DNA from: Streptomyces silvae
Lineage (GTDB): Bacteria > Actinomycetota > Actinomycetes > Streptomycetales > Streptomycetaceae
Length of the DNA stretch: 62,902 bases
Reading direction: 5' to 3'
NCBI RefSeq assembly: GCF_016745505.1
Contig: NZ_JAERUC010000185.1
Span: forward strand, 1 to 62,902
Under the pieces are notes generated by a model, which saw only the letters and a program-made list of their open reading frames with translations, was not told where the DNA came from and searched no databases. Each line of letters starts with the position of its first letter. Within the stretch, counting starts at the first letter, position 1. Positions 32,375 through 41,295 of this stretch are shown here, piece by piece. The translations under genes were made by a program, and so were the position numbers.

Positions 32375-32974
32375 TCACTTTCGCCCCGTCGAGGCGGGGC
32401 GTGCCCGCAGTAGTCCCTCGACGGCCTGCAGGAACGTCTCGGAGACGAGCTCCGGGTCGAAGAGGCAGCCCTCCGCCATGGCGCCGTCCCGCAGCATCAC
32501 GAGATGCCGGCCGGCCGCACCGGCGGGCGTGTGACCCGCCTCCGCCAGCAACTCCGTGACGGTGTCCAGGAACCACTGCCGGTGGGCCAGCACGGCCTGG
32601 TGGATCGGATGGGCGGGGTCCGGGTACTCGGCCACCGCGTTGAGGAAGGCGCATCCGCGGAACCCGGGTGACCTGATGCCTTCGGTGATGGAGCGGCTGA
32701 CGGCCCGGATCCGGTCCGCCGCGGGCGCGTCCTCCGCCTGCGCGGACGCGACCTGCGCCCTGATCCCCCGGTCGGCCTGGTCGAGGTAGGCGAGGACGAG
32801 TTCCTCCTTGCCCGAGAAGTGCCGGTACAGCGTCGCCCGGGTCACCTGCGCCTCCGCGATGATGCGGTCGACGCCGACGGAGTGGATTCCCTCCGCGTAG
32901 AAGATCCTCGTCGCCGTACCGAGCAGCCTGGCTCGCGCCTCGGACGTGCTGCCACTTCCTGTGCCCCTACTCAT
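32375..32974 (-). CDS. TetR-family transcriptional regulator
   Basis: This 199-residue regulator has an N-terminal TetR helix-turn-helix, RLLGTATRIFYAEGIHSVGVDRIIAEAQVTRATLYRHFSGKEEL (residues about 17-60), then an all-helical ligand domain with a GFRGCAFLNAVAEYPDPAHPIHQAV segment like AcrR/TetR_C subfamilies. TAGCCT (32981-32986) lies 6 nt before the ATG, so the mRNA is probably leaderless. It is divergent from the DUF308-like membrane gene across two copies of a GAACGTTC-containing operator and is probably the repressor of that gene and itself. Confidence 0.92.
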   Translation of the reverse strand: MSRGTGSGSTSEARARLLGTATRIFYAEGIHSVGVDRIIAEAQVTRATLYRHFSGKEELVLAYLDQADRGIRAQVASAQAEDAPAADRIRAVSRSITEGIRSPGFRGCAFLNAVAEYPDPAHPIHQAVLAHRQWFLDTVTELLAEAGHTPAGAAGRHLVMLRDGAMAEGCLFDPELVSETFLQAVEGLLRARPASTGRK

Positions 32975-32998
32975 GCTCCGAGGCTACCAAACAGGTGA

Positions 32999-33069
32999 GG
33001 GAGAACGTTCGGTCTTGACAGCCACCCCCGGGCGCCCTTTGATGGTCACAAGAGACCGAACGTTCTCCC
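32999..33069 (+). promoter_or_regulatory. Paired TetR operators flanking a promoter
   Basis: A perfect 17-bp inverted repeat has arms at 32999-33015 (GGGAGAACGTTCGGTCT) and 33053-33069. Each arm contains the 8-bp palindrome GAACGTTC, a fitting TetR half or whole site. Between them TTGACA (33015-33020) and TTTGAT (33038-33043), 17 bp apart, make a good promoter for the rightward membrane gene. The left arm also lies just upstream of the tetR -10 box. Confidence 0.75.
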
Positions 33070-33112
33070 CCGCACATCCCCATCGATGCGCCGCCACCGA
33101 AAGGCACCCCCC

Positions 33113-33694
33113 GTGGACACCTCCGTCACCACCCGAGGCACCGCCCCCGCCACCCCCGCCACCGGCGCCGCCGCGTCCCTGCGGAAGCTGTACTTCCTGC
33201 GGTTCGCGTTCGCCGCCGTATGGGCCGGCCTGCTGTTCGCGACCGCCGACACCCTGGGTCCGCTGAGCGCGGCCCTGCTGGTGGTCTATCCCCTGTTCGA
33301 CGTGGCCTGCGCGGTCGTCGACGCCCGGTCCGCGAGGGCGGTCGGCGGTCCGGTCCGCGGCCTGTACGTGAACATCGCGCTCAGCACCCTCACCGCCGTC
33401 GGCCTCGCCGTCGCCGCCACGTCCGGCATCCCCGCGGTCCTGCGGGTCTGGGGCGTCTGGGCCGTCACCGCGGGCCTGGTCCAGCTCGTCGTGGGCGCCG
33501 TGCGACGCCGGCTGGGCGGCCAGTGGGCGATGATCGTCAGCGGTGCCATCTCCACCCTCGCCGGGGCGTCCTTCTTCGCGCAGGCGGGTGCGGACGGCGC
33601 CACGCTGAGCAATCTGGCCGGTTACGCCTTCCTCGGCGGGGTCTTCTTCCTGGTCTCCGCCCTCCGCCTCAAGCACACCGCCAAGAGCGCCTGA
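33113..33694 (+). CDS. DUF308/HdeD-like integral membrane protein
   Basis: This 193-residue protein has a short Thr/Ala/Pro-rich N-terminus and about six hydrophobic helices, among them LRFAFAAVWAGLLFATA, LSAALLVVYPLFDVACAVV, VWGVWAVTAGLVQLVVGAVRRR and NLAGYAFLGGVFFLVSALRL. The arrangement, with WAVTAG..L...AVRRR and a small Gly/Ala-rich sixth helix, resembles the DUF308 (HdeD) family. The GTG at 33113 has GAAAGG about 8 nt upstream; an ATG at 33086 is possible. It is controlled by the flanking TetR operators. Its inducing signal is whatever binds that TetR protein; no transport function is established. Confidence 0.8.
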   Translation: MDTSVTTRGTAPATPATGAAASLRKLYFLRFAFAAVWAGLLFATADTLGPLSAALLVVYPLFDVACAVVDARSARAVGGPVRGLYVNIALSTLTAVGLAVAATSGIPAVLRVWGVWAVTAGLVQLVVGAVRRRLGGQWAMIVSGAISTLAGASFFAQAGADGATLSNLAGYAFLGGVFFLVSALRLKHTAKSA

Positions 33695-33733
33695 CCCGGC
33701 ACCCGGACGCGGGGCGCATGACCCGGCACCCGG
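33692..33733. repeat. Direct repeat at the end of the DUF308-like gene
   Basis: TGACCCGGCACCCGG occurs at 33692-33706, starting with the stop codon itself, and again at 33719-33733, 27 bp apart. It looks like a duplication of the gene end. No function is evident. Confidence 0.6.
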
Positions 33734-33898
33734 CGCGGACGCATGCCCCGCTCCCTGCCCCGGCTGATCCCCCGGGCTGATCCCCTCCCCCGCCCCCTAC
33801 TCCGGTAGCACCCCCACATTGGCTCCCGGGTATGACGCCCGGCGCGCTGCCGCCGCCCCACACTCCACCCAGTCGAGAAGAGCGCGAAAGGGCGGAAC

Positions 33899-34729
33899 AT
33901 GAGGCTACGCAGCGGCAGGCGCCGGAGCACCGACGAGGAACCGGCGTCCCCGGCCGCCACCCCCGGTCATGCCGTCCACGCCGTCGAACTGCGCGGTGTG
34001 CGGCGGCAGTACGGTCGCGGAGCAGGCTCCGTGCACGCACTCGCGGGCGTCGATCTCGCCCTGGCCCGTGGCACGTTCACCGCGGTGATGGGCCCGTCGG
34101 GCTCGGGCAAGTCCACGTTCCTGCAGTGTGCCGCCGGGCTCGACCGGCCGTCGGCGGGCTCCGTACGCCTCGGGGGTACGGAGATCACCGGCATGAGCGA
34201 GAACGAGCTCACCGAACTCCGCCGCAGCCGGGTCGGCTTCGTCTTCCAGGCGTTCAACCTGCTGCCGTCGCTGACGGTGGCGCAGAACGTCCTGTTGCCC
34301 ATGCGCCTCGCCGGGCAGCGCCAGGACCGCCACCGGGCGGCCGCGGTCCTCGCACAGGTCGGGCTCGCCGACAAGGCGCGGCGCCGCCCCGGCGAGCTGT
34401 CGGGCGGCCAGCAGCAGCGGGTTGCCGTCGCCCGCGCGCTGGTCACCGCCCCGGACGTGGTGTTCGCCGACGAGCCCACCGGCGCCCTCGACACCGGCAC
34501 CGCCGCCGAGGTCCTCGGCCTGCTCCGGCACGCCGTCGACCAGCTGGGCGCGACGGTCGTCATGGTCACCCACGATCCGGTGGCGGCCGCCTGGGCGGAC
34601 CGGGTGCTCTTCCTCGCGGACGGCGCCTTCGCGGACGGCGTGGAGCGCGGTTCTGCGGAGCTGATCGCGGAGCGGATGACGGCGCTCACGGCCCGTACCG
34701 CCCGCGTGGGGGCCGGGGTGGCGGCATGA
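33899..34729 (+). CDS. ABC transporter ATP-binding protein, MacB/LolD-like
   Basis: This 276-residue ATPase has the Walker A motif GPSGSGKST (residues about 64-72), Q-loop VFQAFNLLP, the signature LSGGQQQR, Walker B VVFADEPTGALD and the H-loop VMVTHD. The FNLLPSLTVAQNVLLPMRLAG segment is typical of the MacB/LolD/FtsE group that works with FtsX-type permeases in mechanotransmission or export rather than import. The stop overlaps the permease start (ATGA). A Gly/Arg/Pro-rich N-terminus precedes the domain. Confidence 0.94.
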   Translation: MRLRSGRRRSTDEEPASPAATPGHAVHAVELRGVRRQYGRGAGSVHALAGVDLALARGTFTAVMGPSGSGKSTFLQCAAGLDRPSAGSVRLGGTEITGMSENELTELRRSRVGFVFQAFNLLPSLTVAQNVLLPMRLAGQRQDRHRAAAVLAQVGLADKARRRPGELSGGQQQRVAVARALVTAPDVVFADEPTGALDTGTAAEVLGLLRHAVDQLGATVVMVTHDPVAAAWADRVLFLADGAFADGVERGSAELIAERMTALTARTARVGAGVAA

Positions 34730-37263
34730 TGCGCCCCAACGGGCTGGCGCGCGCCGCCGTCCGCTTCAAGCCCGCGTCCTTCGCCGGGACCTTCCTCGCG
34801 CTGCTGATGTCCGCGCTGATCGTCGCGGCCTGCGGCATCCTGCTGGAGACGGGGCTGCGGGCGTCGGTGCCGGCGGAGCGGTACGCGAAGGTGCCGGTCG
34901 TCGCGGCGGCCGACCAGTACGTACGCGTGGTCACGGGCAGCGGCGAGGACCGTGAGGAGGAGGCCGTCCCGCTGCCGGACAGGGCACGGGTGGACGCCGG
35001 ACTGGCGGCGAGGGCGGCCACGGCACCCGGGGCGGCCACCGCCGTAGCGGACTTCACCTTCCCCGTGCGCACGGCGGACGCGGCGCCGGGCTCGCGTGAA
35101 CTCCCCGTCCCCGGCGGTGCGCTCACCGCCCACGGGTGGGGCTCGCACGCCTTCACCGGTACGGCGCTGACCACGGGGGCCGCGCCCCACGACGGCGAGG
35201 TCGTGCTCGACGCGGGTACGGCTCGCGCCGCGAAGGCCGCCGTCGGCGACACCGTCACCCTGCGGACCGCAGCCGGGCGACGGGACTTCCGGGTCGCGGG
35301 CGTCGCCGAGGCCGGGCCCGGGGACACCGCCCGGAACACCGGCACCGGGGACGCCCTCGCGTGGTTCGCCGACACCCAGGCCCCGGCGCTCGCCGGCCAC
35401 CCCGGCAGGGCGGACGCCATCGCCGTACTGGCCGAGCCCGGTACGCGCGCCGGCGCCCTCGCCGGGTCCGTACGGACGGCCCTGGCCGGCTCCGGCGCCG
35501 ACGTACACCTCGGCGACGACCGGGGCGCCGTCGAGGACCCCGGTCTCGGCTACGCGAAGGAGACGCTCTTCGGGATCGGCGGCTCCTTCGGCGGCATCGC
35601 CACCATCGTCGCGATCTTCACCGCGGCCGGGACGGTGGCCCTGTCGGTGTCGCAGCGGGCCCGCGAGTTCGCGCTGCTGCGCGCCGTCGGAGCCACCCCC
35701 CGGCAGATCCGCCGCGCGGTCGCCTCCGAGGCGCTGCTCGTCGCGCCGCTCGCCGGGATCGCCGGCTGTCTGCCCGGAATCGGGCTGGCGCACTGGTGGT
35801 TCGGGCAGTTGCAGGACCGGGGCGCGATCCCCGAGGCGGTACGGGTGCACGTCTCCTGGATCCCGCTCCTCGTCGCCGTGGCCACCGGGCTGCTCACGGC
35901 GCTCGCCGCCGGCTGGGCCGCCGGGCGCAGGCCCGCGAGGACCAAGCCGGGGCAGGCGCTCACCGAGGCGTCCGTGGAGCGGCTGCGTCCGGGTGTCGTC
36001 CGTACGGTGCTGGGCGTCGGCGCCCTCGTCGGCGGCGCGATCCTCACCGGCGTCTCCGCGAACTCCGCGGGGGACGACGCGGCAGGCGCCTCCCTCGGCG
36101 TCGTCATGTGCTTCATGCTCGCCGTCGCCCTGCTCGGCCCGCTGGTGGCCCGGGTGTGCGCGGGCCTCTTCGGCCTCCCGCTGCGCGGAGCGGGCCCGGC
36201 CGGTGAACTGGCGGCCGCCAACTCCCGTACGAATGCCCGCCGTCTCGCCTCCGCGATCACCCCGATCGTGCTCGCCATGGCCTTCGCCTCGACGCTCGTC
36301 TTCATGCACACGAGCGAGAGCCACATCGCCGACAAACAGCTGCGCGCGGGTCTCACCGCGGACCACGTGGTCACGGACCCGGCGGGGATCCCGGTGGACG
36401 CCGCGGCACGAGCCGCTCGTGCGCCGGGGGTGGAGGCGGCCGTCGGCGTGCTCAGCACACAGGTGCTGGTCCCGGTCGGCTCCGGCGAGTTCGCGGCGCT
36501 CCAGGGCGCGGCGGTCCAGGGGGTCACCGGATCGGGCGCGGTCCTCGCGAAGGTGCAGGACCTGGACGTACGCGAAGGCAGCCTCGACCGGCTCGGTGCC
36601 GGCCGCATCGCCATCGACACCACACTGGCCACCTCGGCGGGCGTCGGCGTCGGCGACCCGCTGCCGCTCCACCTCCCGGACGGCACGAAGGCCCGCCCCG
36701 AGGTCGTCGCGGTCTACGGCCGTGGGCTCGGCCTGGCCACGGCGACCATGGACCGGGCGTCCCTGGCCGGGCATGTGACCTCGGGCTTCGACAGCGCGCT
36801 GCTGGTACGGGGCGGCTCGGAGGAGTCGCTCGCCGGCCTCGGCGAGGTCACCGACGCCTCCGGCTACGCCACCGGGCGGAGCCTCGACGCGGAGCTGGGT
36901 GCCTGGTCCAACACCACCATGGCCGCGGTCCTCGGCGGCTTCGCCGCCGTCGCCGCCGTCAACACCCTGGTGATGACGGTCCTCGACCGCCGGCGCGAGC
37001 TGGGCACGCTGCGCCTGGTCGGCTCCACCCGGCGCCAGGTGCTGCAGATGCTCCACTGGGAGGGCCTGCTGGTCTCCGCGGTGGGCGTGACCCTCGGCAC
37101 CGCCATCGCCGCGGCCACGCTGATCCCGATGATCCACGGCCTGACCGGCGACGGCCCGTACGTGCCCCCGCTGCTGTACGGCTCCTTCGTGGCGGCCGCC
37201 GTCGCCCTGGTCCTGCTCGCGGTGACACTGCCCGCACGGGCCGCGCTGCGCCGCTGGTCGTAG
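34726..37263 (+). CDS. FtsX/MacB-family ABC transporter permease
   Basis: This 845-residue protein has an N-terminal helix (AGTFLALLMSALIVAACGILL), a large extracytoplasmic domain to about residue 275, three helices with the FtsX motif (VALSVSQRAREFALLRAVGATPRQIRR), a second domain and a second FtsX unit (RRRELGTLRLVGSTRRQVLQML) near the C-terminus. This duplicated FtsX layout is common in Gram-positive antimicrobial-peptide or lipoprotein exporters. It is translationally coupled to the ATPase. The downstream HTH gene is convergent, 9 nt away. Substrate unknown; the small peptide at 31893 is one candidate, only by proximity. Confidence 0.93.
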   Translation: MMRPNGLARAAVRFKPASFAGTFLALLMSALIVAACGILLETGLRASVPAERYAKVPVVAAADQYVRVVTGSGEDREEEAVPLPDRARVDAGLAARAATAPGAATAVADFTFPVRTADAAPGSRELPVPGGALTAHGWGSHAFTGTALTTGAAPHDGEVVLDAGTARAAKAAVGDTVTLRTAAGRRDFRVAGVAEAGPGDTARNTGTGDALAWFADTQAPALAGHPGRADAIAVLAEPGTRAGALAGSVRTALAGSGADVHLGDDRGAVEDPGLGYAKETLFGIGGSFGGIATIVAIFTAAGTVALSVSQRAREFALLRAVGATPRQIRRAVASEALLVAPLAGIAGCLPGIGLAHWWFGQLQDRGAIPEAVRVHVSWIPLLVAVATGLLTALAAGWAAGRRPARTKPGQALTEASVERLRPGVVRTVLGVGALVGGAILTGVSANSAGDDAAGASLGVVMCFMLAVALLGPLVARVCAGLFGLPLRGAGPAGELAAANSRTNARRLASAITPIVLAMAFASTLVFMHTSESHIADKQLRAGLTADHVVTDPAGIPVDAAARAARAPGVEAAVGVLSTQVLVPVGSGEFAALQGAAVQGVTGSGAVLAKVQDLDVREGSLDRLGAGRIAIDTTLATSAGVGVGDPLPLHLPDGTKARPEVVAVYGRGLGLATATMDRASLAGHVTSGFDSALLVRGGSEESLAGLGEVTDASGYATGRSLDAELGAWSNTTMAAVLGGFAAVAAVNTLVMTVLDRRRELGTLRLVGSTRRQVLQMLHWEGLLVSAVGVTLGTAIAAATLIPMIHGLTGDGPYVPPLLYGSFVAAAVALVLLAVTLPARAALRRWS

Positions 37264-37271
37264 CCCGTGCC

Positions 37272-37829
37272 CTACGCCTCGGATGCCCGGCCCTCCTCCC
37301 CGGCCGCCTTGTCGGGCACCAGGGCGAGACTGACGATGTGACGGATGCGGTCGTCGCCGGGGGTGCGCCCCGTGTACCGGGCGACCAGGGCCTCCAGTTC
37401 CGCCACCAGTTCGGTGAACTCACCGGGGGTCACCCATACCGCTCCCTGCCGGTAGAGGACGCCGTCGTTCGGGGGATCGGCGTCGTCGCGGGAGAGGTAG
37501 CGGTCGAGATCGGCCATCATCCCGCCGGTGAAGACGGTGAAGGCCTGCCGGTGGTCGTCCTTGGTCATTCCGGCGCGGGCGTCCTCGTCGACGAGGGCCT
37601 CGTCCTGCCGGACCCGGTAGCTCCGCTCGACCGTCCCGCGTACGGGCCTCTCCTGGACCACCTCCAGGATGCCGGCCTTGGTGAGGGTCGCGACGTGCCG
37701 GTACATGCTGGCCGCCGAGACGTCCGGGAGGCGCTCCCGGAGCTGGGCAGTGGTCAGCTCACCGGCGCCGACCAGGGTCTGGAGGATGCGCATCCGGACC
37801 GGGTGGAGGAGGAGATTCGCGGTTGCCAT
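37272..37829 (-). CDS. ArsR-like winged-helix regulator
   Basis: This 185-residue protein starts MATANLLLHPVRMRILQTLV and has a winged helix: GELTTAQLRERLPDVSAASMYRHVATLTKAGILEVVQERP. The rest is an effector-like helical part with GMTKDDHRQAFTVFTGGMMADLDRYL and VWVTPGEFTELVAELEALVARY, similar to HTH proteins of the ArsR/YdfL-type group in Streptomyces. It is divergent from the alpha/beta hydrolase gene and convergent with the ABC exporter. It may control both neighbours. Confidence 0.85.
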   Translation of the reverse strand: MATANLLLHPVRMRILQTLVGAGELTTAQLRERLPDVSAASMYRHVATLTKAGILEVVQERPVRGTVERSYRVRQDEALVDEDARAGMTKDDHRQAFTVFTGGMMADLDRYLSRDDADPPNDGVLYRQGAVWVTPGEFTELVAELEALVARYTGRTPGDDRIRHIVSLALVPDKAAGEEGRASEA

Positions 37830-37855
37830 GGTTCATGATCTCACATCTGATAACG

Positions 37856-37871
37856 TTCTCGGAGTTGAGAA
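37856..37871. promoter_or_regulatory. Short dyad between HTH regulator and hydrolase genes
   Basis: TTCTC (37856-37860) and GAGAA (37867-37871) flank GGAGTT in a local AT-rich stretch (ATCTGATAACGTTCTC). It lies in the 45-bp divergent intergenic region and is a possible operator of the ArsR-like protein. Confidence 0.3.
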
Positions 37872-37874
37872 TGG

Positions 37875-38849
37875 ATGACCGCGAACGAAAGAGGCGGAGC
37901 CTTGCCCGACATCGACATGACGGTCACCGCGGACGACGGGACCTCGCTGGCCGGCACCCTGACGCTGCCCGCCGGCCACGGCCCGCACCCGGCCGTCCTG
38001 CTGCTGCACGGCTCGGGCCCGCTGGACCGCGACGGCAACACCCCGAAGCTCCCGATGAACCTGGGCCGGCCGGTGGCCGACACCCTCGCGGCACGGGGGA
38101 TGGCCACCCTGCGCTACGACCGTCGCGGCAACGGCGCCACCCCCGGCGACTGGCGGGCCGCAGGCTTCGCCGACAACCGCCGGGACGCCGCCGCGGCCGT
38201 ACGCGCCCTGGCGGCCCGGTCCGACATCCGCGCGGACGCGATCGGGGTGATCGGCCACAGCGAGGGCGCGCTGCACGCCATGGCCCTGGGGGCCCGGACG
38301 GACGTGCGCGCGGTGGTGCTGCTGGCCGGCTTCGCGGGCCCGGGCGAGGAGGCGTTCCGCCGACAGGGCCGCTCGGTCGTCGCGAGCATGCCCGCCCCCG
38401 TGCGACTGCTGCGCCGGCCGCTGGCGGGCCTGGGCAGCCGGGCCCTCGCCCGGGTGAAGAGGACCCGGACGGACGTGGCGCGCGTGGCCGGAGCCAAGGT
38501 CAACGCCCGCTGGCTACGGGAGATGCTCGCCCATGACACCCGGGACGACCTGGCCGCCGTCGACGCCGCGGTCCTCGCGATCACCGGCGACAAGGACCTC
38601 CAGGTCGACCCGGACGACCTGAAGGAGATCGCCCGGCTGGTCCCCGGCGGCGCGGAGACCCACCGCATCGACGACCTCACCCACATCCTGCGGCGCGACC
38701 CGGGCCACCCGACCCTGAACTCCTACCGCCGCCTGCTGCGCGACCCGGTCGACCCCGGCCTGCTCGACCTCGTCGCCAGGTGGCTCACCGGCCACCTGTG
38801 CGCGGCCGGTTGCGAGACGCTCCCCAGGAGCCACTCCGCCACTTCCTGA
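37875..38849 (+). CDS. Alpha/beta hydrolase
   Basis: This 324-residue cytoplasmic hydrolase has HPAVLLLHGSGPLDRDGN (oxyanion region), the nucleophile elbow GVIGHSEGALHAMALG near residues 127-142, the catalytic Asp in VLAITGDKDLQVDPDDL, and a likely catalytic His in HILRRDPGHPTLNSY. The family is that of serine aminopeptidase-like or BAAT-type hydrolases. The ATG at 37875 is the furthest upstream; a TTG at 37902 with GAGGCGGAG ahead is an alternative. It is divergent from the winged-helix regulator. The following CPBP gene begins 49 nt later, so they may form an operon. Confidence 0.88.
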   Translation: MTANERGGALPDIDMTVTADDGTSLAGTLTLPAGHGPHPAVLLLHGSGPLDRDGNTPKLPMNLGRPVADTLAARGMATLRYDRRGNGATPGDWRAAGFADNRRDAAAAVRALAARSDIRADAIGVIGHSEGALHAMALGARTDVRAVVLLAGFAGPGEEAFRRQGRSVVASMPAPVRLLRRPLAGLGSRALARVKRTRTDVARVAGAKVNARWLREMLAHDTRDDLAAVDAAVLAITGDKDLQVDPDDLKEIARLVPGGAETHRIDDLTHILRRDPGHPTLNSYRRLLRDPVDPGLLDLVARWLTGHLCAAGCETLPRSHSATS

Positions 38850-38898
38850 CCTACGGACCCTCCGTGCGCCCCCGACTCACCACAAGGGACATATTGGC

Positions 38899-39783
38899 AT
38901 GCCCACGCCACAAACACCGGCGCCCACCCGCCGTAAAACCGACCTGATGCTCTTCATGCTGGTCTCCTTCGGCATGAGCTGGGCCTGCTGGGGCACCGCG
39001 ATCGCCCTCGGCGGACCGGCGGCCGCCGGCACCCCCACGTACGTGCCCTTCCTGCTCGGGGCCTTCGGCCCGCTGGCAGGCGCCCTGGTCATCCGCATCC
39101 GCCGCAGGCGCCGGGGCGAGCCGGTCCCGGAGCACGCCGTCCGGTTCCGCCCGGCCGCCCTGCTCCTGGCGCCGCTGCTGATGCTGGCGGCCTCGGCAGC
39201 CGTACTGGCCGCCGCGGTCATCGGGCACGCGGCCGGCGACCCGGCACCGAGCTGGTCGGACACACAGGACACGATGAGGTCCATGGGCGGCCCCGCGGCG
39301 TTCCTGGTCAGCATGATCATCTCCGGCCCGCTATCCGAGGAACCGGGCTGGCGCGGCACCGCCTACCCGAGGATGCGCGCCACGATGGGCCGCTTCCGGA
39401 TCGCCCTGGTGCTCGGCGTCATCTGGGCCGTGTGGCACATGCCGCTGTTCTTCATCGACGGAACGGTCCAGAACGACCTGGGCCTCGCGACCCCGGGCGG
39501 GGTGCTCTTCGCCGTCGGCAACATCCCGATGGCCATGCTGGTCACCTGCGCCTACGAGCGGGCGGGCGTCCTGGCCTCGATCGCCGTGCACTTCGCCGTC
39601 AACACGACGATGGTCCTGCTGGCCGTGAAGACCCCAGCGACCCAGGCGCTGATCATGGGCTGCCAGATCATCCTCATCGCGCTGCTCCTGGCCACGGGCC
39701 GCCGGCGTACGACCGGGCAAGCCATGGACGTACCACCGGCCGAGGCACCCCTCCCCGACGCACGGGACACCGTCCGGGCCTGA
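38899..39783 (+). CDS. CPBP-family intramembrane metalloprotease
   Basis: This 294-residue membrane protein has about eight helices. The CPBP motifs are present: SGPLSEEPGWRGTAYP (EExxxR, with the catalytic Glu pair) near residue 152, VIWAVWHMPLFF (the FxxxH-like motif 2) and VLASIAVHFAVNTTMV (the second His). Relatives process prenylated proteins or bacteriocins or give bacteriocin self-immunity. It begins DLMLFMLVSFGMSWACWG, typical of the group. It follows the alpha/beta hydrolase in the same direction, with GGGA about 9 nt before the ATG. Confidence 0.9.
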   Translation: MPTPQTPAPTRRKTDLMLFMLVSFGMSWACWGTAIALGGPAAAGTPTYVPFLLGAFGPLAGALVIRIRRRRRGEPVPEHAVRFRPAALLLAPLLMLAASAAVLAAAVIGHAAGDPAPSWSDTQDTMRSMGGPAAFLVSMIISGPLSEEPGWRGTAYPRMRATMGRFRIALVLGVIWAVWHMPLFFIDGTVQNDLGLATPGGVLFAVGNIPMAMLVTCAYERAGVLASIAVHFAVNTTMVLLAVKTPATQALIMGCQIILIALLLATGRRRTTGQAMDVPPAEAPLPDARDTVRA

Positions 39784-39860
39784 CGGCCAGACAGTTCACA
39801 CGCGACCAGGACGCCGCACCGTACGCATCGAACTCCCGCACCTCGCCTGCGAACCGCCCC

Positions 39861-41279
39861 TCACAGCGGCCAGGCGGCCAGCAGGTCACCGGGGCCGTAG
39901 GTCGCGTCGAGGCCCGGAGCGTCGACGCCGCTGCGCGAGACCGCCACGAGGGGCACGGGTTCGTCGGTGAGGGCAGCCCGGTGCCGATGAAGGGCTGCCA
40001 GGTCGTGCCGGTCGAAGGGCGACTGCTCCAGCCACTTGACGGAGCCGAGGAAGAACAGCTCCTTGGCAACGGGAGCACGGTCCGCACCGACGATGTCGAT
40101 CTCGACGTCATTGGTGCGGGTCCAGTAACCACCCACCGCCGGCGCTGCGGGCAGCTGGTCGTCGGGCAGTATCCGGGCGAGCGCCTCACGCACCAGCGGC
40201 TCGACCGCCCGGCCACGCCAGCTGGTCCAACTCTCCCGGATCCGCGCCAGCGTCAGATCGCCCCGCCCACGCTCGATCTCCTCCATGGAGGGGCCGAGCA
40301 GGTGCAGCCAGAACCTCAGGTAGGGATCCGCCACCCGGTAGCGGCGATCCTTCGACGGGCGGAGCGAGACGGGCAGCTCCGCAGCGACGATCCGCTTGTC
40401 CGTGAGCAGCTCCAGCGCTCGCTGCAGCGGCGTGGCCCCGATCCCGCCGGCTGCACGGGCGATGTTGGTGAAGGTCCGTTCGCCACTGCCGATGGCCGCC
40501 AGCACCGTACGGGCCTGGGCCTGCGGGGGGAATTCGGCAGCCAGCGAACGCTCGGCCGATACCAGCAGGGCCGAGACCGGGTCGCTCAGCGCTTCCCCGA
40601 GGAAGTCCCACAGCCCCGCTCCCCGCTGCCACTCCGCACAGATCAGCGGCAGCCCGCCGGTGACCAGCGCCGCGTCGAAGGCGCCCGCCGGATCCAGCCC
40701 GAGCATCCGCCCCACCTCGGCGGGGTTCAGCGGCCCCAGCACCATCTCCCGGCCGCGCTGGTGGAAGGGGCGCCCATAGCTGTTCAGCGCCTCCATCATC
40801 GACAGATCGGACCCGATGAGGATCAGCAGCACGGGCTTGGCCTCCAGCACCCGGTCCCAGGCCCGTTGCAGCATCCCCTCGAAGGCGCCGTCGGCGTCCA
40901 TCAGATACGGCACCTCGTCGATGACCAGCACGCTCGCCCGGTCGGCGGGCAGCGCCGCCGCCAGCACGTCGAACGCGGCGTCCCAGCTCTCCGGCCGCGC
41001 GGCCGCCACCAGCCCCGCCGACGGCAACGTCGACGCCTGGGCGTCCCGGGCCAGCCGCGCAAGATCGTCCCGGGGAGACGCGCCGGTCGCCGCGTAGAAC
41101 AAGAACGGGGCTCCGGAGCGCTCCGCGAACCGCTCGACCAGCCGCGACTTCCCCACCCGACGCCGCCCACGCAACATCACACAGCGCCCGGGCCGCTCAC
41201 CGCCGACCCCGGCCGCCACCTTCTGCAGCTCCCGCTCCAACGTCGCCAGCTCGTGCCGACGGCCCACGAAGTCCACCAC
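39861..41279 (-). CDS. AAA-type ATPase with DUF234 nuclease-like C-terminus
   Basis: This 472-residue protein begins VDFVGRRHELATLERELQKV and has a P-loop, LRGRRRVGKSRLVERF, Walker B VLVIDEVPYLMD, the sensor region LILIGSDLSMMEALN and RPFHQRGREMVLGPLNPAEV, characteristic of the archaeal-ATPase/DUF234 group. A winged helix (FTNIARAAGGIGATPLQRALELLTDKRIV) and a C-terminal restriction-endonuclease-like fold (NDVEIDIVGADRAPVAKELFFLGSVKW) follow. The GTG at 41279 is chosen because GGAGG lies 8 nt upstream; an upstream GTG at 41294 has none. These ATPases are widespread in archaea and sporadic in actinobacteria, with function unknown. An AT-rich palindrome covers the promoter. Confidence 0.85.
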   Translation of the reverse strand: MVDFVGRRHELATLERELQKVAAGVGGERPGRCVMLRGRRRVGKSRLVERFAERSGAPFLFYAATGASPRDDLARLARDAQASTLPSAGLVAAARPESWDAAFDVLAAALPADRASVLVIDEVPYLMDADGAFEGMLQRAWDRVLEAKPVLLILIGSDLSMMEALNSYGRPFHQRGREMVLGPLNPAEVGRMLGLDPAGAFDAALVTGGLPLICAEWQRGAGLWDFLGEALSDPVSALLVSAERSLAAEFPPQAQARTVLAAIGSGERTFTNIARAAGGIGATPLQRALELLTDKRIVAAELPVSLRPSKDRRYRVADPYLRFWLHLLGPSMEEIERGRGDLTLARIRESWTSWRGRAVEPLVREALARILPDDQLPAAPAVGGYWTRTNDVEIDIVGADRAPVAKELFFLGSVKWLEQSPFDRHDLAALHRHRAALTDEPVPLVAVSRSGVDAPGLDATYGPGDLLAAWPL

Positions 41280-41295
41280 GCTGCCGACCTCCACG

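Noticed and set aside
33967..37137. A 1056-residue minus-strand frame opposite the ABC exporter
   Set aside because: Low-complexity Arg/Gly/Asp translation with no motif; the plus-strand ATPase and FtsX permease are clearly the real genes.
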